Part shown: positions 5,276 to 7,182 of the stretch, piece by piece
How positions within the stretch are numbered: position 1 is the stretch's first letter
Layout of the letters: each line of letters starts with the position of its first letter
NCBI GenBank assembly: GCA_022791355.1
Contig: JAAVYX010000115.1
Coordinates: 1-7,182 of the forward strand
Direction of reading: 5' to 3'
Origin: Clostridiales bacterium
GTDB taxonomy: Bacteria > Bacillota > Clostridia > Oscillospirales > Acutalibacteraceae
DNA length: 7,182 nucleotides
Made by a program: the position numbers and the translations under genes
The notes under the pieces: generated by a model
The model's database searches: none
What the model was told of the DNA's origin: nothing
Seen by the model: only the letters and a program-made list of their open reading frames with translations

Positions 5276-6631
5276 ATGCCGGACGCTTCCATCCCCATTA
5301 TCCCCCAGTACATAACCGTTCACCTGGGAGCCCCCGATCAACCGGCGCGCAACGTGACAGTTCCTTTTATCGATTATATTAAAAACGTGGCTTCCAGCGA
5401 AATCTATCCTACTTGGCCGGAGGCTTCCCTGCGGGCCAACATTCTGGCGCAAATCTCTTTCGCTCTCAACCGGATTTATACCGAATGGTATCGCAGCCGC
5501 GGCTATGACTTTGATATCACCAATTCCACCCAATACGATCAGAAATTTATTGAAAATCGGGAGTATTTCGAGAATATCAGCCGGATCGTAGATGAAATTT
5601 TCAATAACTACGTGGTTCGGCAGGGCTTTGTGCAGCCCTTGTTTACCCAGTATTGCGACGGACGGCAGGTTACCTGCGAAGGTCTTTCACAGTGGGGAAC
5701 CGTAACCCTGGCCGAGGAGGGCTTAAACCCTTACTCCATTCTCCAGAACTACTATGGAGACAACATCAACATCGTATTGAATGCGCCGGTATCCGCCAAC
5801 ATTCCATCCTATCCCGACGCGCCTTTACAGCTAGGCGACGCGGGCGAAGATGTGCGCACCATTCAGCGACAGCTCAACCGGATCGCCGACAACTATCCCG
5901 CTATCCCCACTATTCCGCAAACAAATGGCATTTTCGATCTCACCACCGAGTCTGCCGTACGAAAATTTCAGGAGATTTTCAATCTGACGCCCGACGGAAT
6001 TGTGGGAAAGGCTACCTGGTATAAAATTAAATATATATACAGCAGCGTAAAACGGTTGTCAGAGCTCTCCTCCGAAGGTCTGACCCTGGAGGAAACCGAC
6101 CGGGAGTTTTCCACCATTCTGCGGGAGGGCGATCAAGGCGTCCCGGTGCGGGTTCTGCAATACTATCTGGACGTCATCGGCTATTTTGACAATCAGGTCC
6201 CCGTTGTACGGCTAGACGGATACTTTGGACCGGAAACAAGGCAGGCGGTCATAGATTTTCAGGTTTCCCAAGAACTTACGCCCGACGGGATCGTAGGCCG
6301 CAACACTTGGAATCGGATGACCGAGGTCTATGAAACGATTCTGCGCACGCTTCCGGCCGAATACCAACATATCAGCGACCAGATTTATCCTGGGCGTTAT
6401 CTCAGTCCCGGTATGGAGGGAGACGACGTGGAAAGCCTGCAACGTTTGCTGCAGCAGGCCGCCCGTATCGATCCCTCCCTGCCTAAGGTGCAGGTCACCG
6501 GAGTATATGGACCGGAGACCGAGGAAGCTATACGCATGATTCAGGAACGGTATGGGCTGCCGGTTAACGGCATTACAAGCCCGTTAACCTGGGGCCGTGT
6601 AGTTCTACTATCCAAAGGAATTTTAGCGTAA
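5276..6631 (+). CDS. SpoIID/LytB-like domain protein with three PG_binding_1 repeats
   Basis: The N-terminal part (about residues 12-168) resembles SpoIID/LytB, lytic transglycosylases that cut glycan strands during engulfment in sporulation. YIKNVASSEIYPTWPEASLR places E42 where the essential SpoIID glutamate sits, and the end of the domain has CEGLSQWGTVTLAEEGLNPY then SILQNYYG, the family's closing motif. C127 and C134 (YCDGRQVTC) could be zinc ligands, since a Cys/His zinc site is known in clostridial SpoIID. Three peptidoglycan-binding repeats follow: about 186-252, 283-348 and 376-442. Each has a GxxGxxVxxLQ-like start, a FGPET-like turn and a final GxxTW (DGIVGKATW, DGIVGRNTW, NGITSPLTW). 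Ordinary SpoIID has an N-terminal membrane anchor; here there is none and no signal peptide, so access to peptidoglycan is unexplained. The ATG at 5276 has AGGAGG (5261-5266) nine bases upstream. It is the second gene of a tight operon and ends at a strong terminator. Whether it still cuts glycan is uncertain. Confidence 0.92.
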   Translation: MPDASIPIIPQYITVHLGAPDQPARNVTVPFIDYIKNVASSEIYPTWPEASLRANILAQISFALNRIYTEWYRSRGYDFDITNSTQYDQKFIENREYFENISRIVDEIFNNYVVRQGFVQPLFTQYCDGRQVTCEGLSQWGTVTLAEEGLNPYSILQNYYGDNINIVLNAPVSANIPSYPDAPLQLGDAGEDVRTIQRQLNRIADNYPAIPTIPQTNGIFDLTTESAVRKFQEIFNLTPDGIVGKATWYKIKYIYSSVKRLSELSSEGLTLEETDREFSTILREGDQGVPVRVLQYYLDVIGYFDNQVPVVRLDGYFGPETRQAVIDFQVSQELTPDGIVGRNTWNRMTEVYETILRTLPAEYQHISDQIYPGRYLSPGMEGDDVESLQRLLQQAARIDPSLPKVQVTGVYGPETEEAIRMIQERYGLPVNGITSPLTWGRVVLLSKGILA

Positions 6632-6634
6632 ATC

Positions 6635-6674
6635 AAACCGCCTCCGTTCTTTTTTTGAAACGGAGGCGGTTTTT
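6635..6674 (+). terminator. Strong intrinsic terminator closing the operon
   Basis: AAACCGCCTCCGTT (6635-6648) and AACGGAGGCGGTTT (6659-6672) are perfect reverse complements, 14 base pairs, and the right arm runs into TTTTT (6670-6674). The loop is CTTTTTTTGA. It begins three bases after the stop codon of the SpoIID-like gene. The A-run before the left arm would let it work in both directions. Confidence 0.93.
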
Positions 6675-6787
6675 AACATCCGCTTTGCGTTAATCCTTAT
6701 AAGAGACTGCGCCGTCAGGCGCGATTTTACAAAAAACAAATACCCTGCGCGAAGTTTTTACTTCAAAGGAACAACGAAAAATTTATC

Positions 6788-6822
6788 TTTTTAATAGATT
6801 GCCCTATAAAATCTATTAAAAA
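6788..6822. repeat. AT-rich perfect inverted repeat with 13-base arms
   Basis: TTTTTAATAGATT (6788-6800) and AATCTATTAAAAA (6810-6822) are exact reverse complements around GCCCTATAA. The ends are T-rich and A-rich, opposite to the order seen in a terminator. It could be an operator for a dimeric regulator or a cruciform-prone site. Confidence 0.6.
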
Positions 6823-7011
6823 CGGCCGTATAGACTGTTCCTCCAGCCTAGAATGCGTTTTAAAACAAAAAATGATATGGATTTTCGAGGATTTTTAACG
6901 TCTCGGTCATCTTTTCTGAGCAAATATACATCGTTTTGACTTTTACATTCCAGTTTGTCTTGCAAAGCAGAATTTTTGCGAGGCCCTCTAGCGCCTTGCT
7001 GTCCCGTATCC

Positions 7012-7095
7012 CGGCCTGGCTGTTGGCCAGACCTCTATCTGGCGTTCCCGGTCTGGCGTTCTCGGTATGGCCGTTGGCCGGACCTCTACAAGGCG
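7012..7095. repeat. Degenerate direct repeats, 33 bases each
   Basis: The 33 bases at 7012-7044 and 7063-7095 align without gaps with 26 identities, sharing GTTGGCC, GACCTCTA and GGCG. Between and overlapping them is a 14-base tandem pair, TCTGGCGTTCCCGG (7038-7051) and TCTGGCGTTCTCGG (7052-7065), differing at one base. A weaker third relative of the CCTCTA...GTCCC part begins near 6983. It looks like local duplication of a repeat element, not coding sequence. Confidence 0.55.
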
Positions 7096-7160
7096 TCCCT
7101 TACGGGAAGCAATGTAGAGGCGCTTTTGCGCCGGGACGCCAGAACGTCCTTTGGACGTTC
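7083..7160. repeat. GC-rich hairpin cluster, candidate intergenic repeat element
   Basis: Several perfect stems overlap here. CCTCTACA (7083-7090) pairs with TGTAGAGG (7113-7120) and encloses TCCC/GGGA (7096-7099 with 7104-7107). GGCGTCCC (7092-7099) alternatively pairs with GGGACGCC (7133-7140). GGCGC/GCGCC (7119-7123, 7128-7132) has a TTTT loop, and GAACGTCC/GGACGTTC (7142-7149, 7153-7160) has a TTT loop. The TGTAGAGGCG start followed by a small GC hairpin resembles GTAGGGGCG-type intergenic repeats seen in many clostridial genomes; that family link is from memory and unverified. Confidence 0.5.
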
Positions 7161-7182
7161 ATATAGATGGGCCGCAGAGAAA

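Larger units (their letters stand above)
6675..7182. other. Gene-free region with palindromes and repeats
   Basis: No gene with a ribosome binding site is visible. A 76-codon frame at 6936-7166 starts with TTG, lacks a ribosome binding site and translates repeat DNA, so it is not called. The left half (6675-6950) is AT-rich. It holds a short hairpin GCGCC/GGCGC (6709-6713 and 6718-6722) followed by GATTTT, and the AT palindrome listed separately. The right half (about 6985-7160) is GC-rich and repetitive. No clear sigma A promoter was found in either direction. Confidence 0.6.

Noticed and set aside
6936..7166. TTG-started frame of 76 codons at the right edge
   Set aside because: No Shine-Dalgarno and it translates the direct repeats; it is better explained as non-coding repeat DNA.

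Overview
The window suggests a spore-forming member of the Firmicutes, most likely a moderately GC-rich clostridium. The grounds are strong AGGAGG-type ribosome binding sites, consensus TTGACA/TATAAT promoters, a MATE exporter of the kind common in clostridia, and a SpoIID-like protein with peptidoglycan-binding repeats. Species cannot be named from the sequence alone. There are six genes: two on the minus strand at the left, four on the plus strand. No rRNA, tRNA, CRISPR array, transposase or phage gene is visible.

Left part, minus strand (1-2737). serC, the phosphoserine aminotransferase of serine biosynthesis, runs off the left edge of the window and lacks only its last few residues. It has its own promoter, behind an AT-rich stretch holding an inverted repeat and several TCAAT motifs. 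Upstream of it lies a complete MATE-family exporter gene starting at GTG. Its promoter has an extended -10 and gives a leader of about 120 nt, in which three short stems compete, one of them covering the Shine-Dalgarno.

Middle (2846-3999), plus strand. A GrpB-family (UPF0157) nucleotidyltransferase-fold gene, visibly richer in A+T than its neighbours, is transcribed divergently from the MATE gene from a TTGACG-17-TAAAAT promoter. About 220 bases further on is a short TTG-started gene for a protein with a four-cysteine N-terminal motif.

Intergenic block (4000-4467). No gene is visible, but there is a run of inverted repeats, including a pair of perfect 14-base arms, ending in a strong terminator. 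A sporulation-type (sigma K-like) promoter candidate follows directly.

Right part (4468-6674), plus strand. A tight two-gene operon with a 4-base gap encodes a proline-rich linker protein with a C-terminal beta-sandwich-like domain, then a SpoIID-like domain fused to three PG_binding_1 repeats. Neither has a signal peptide. They may act together on spore or cell-wall peptidoglycan, probably in the mother cell or spore envelope; this is inference. A textbook terminator closes the operon.

Right edge (6675-7182). No gene is visible. It holds an AT-rich palindrome with 13-base arms and a GC-rich cluster of degenerate direct repeats and hairpins that looks like an intergenic repeat element. The best candidates for under-described biology are the operon at 4468-6631, the MATE leader, and the structured intergenic blocks.
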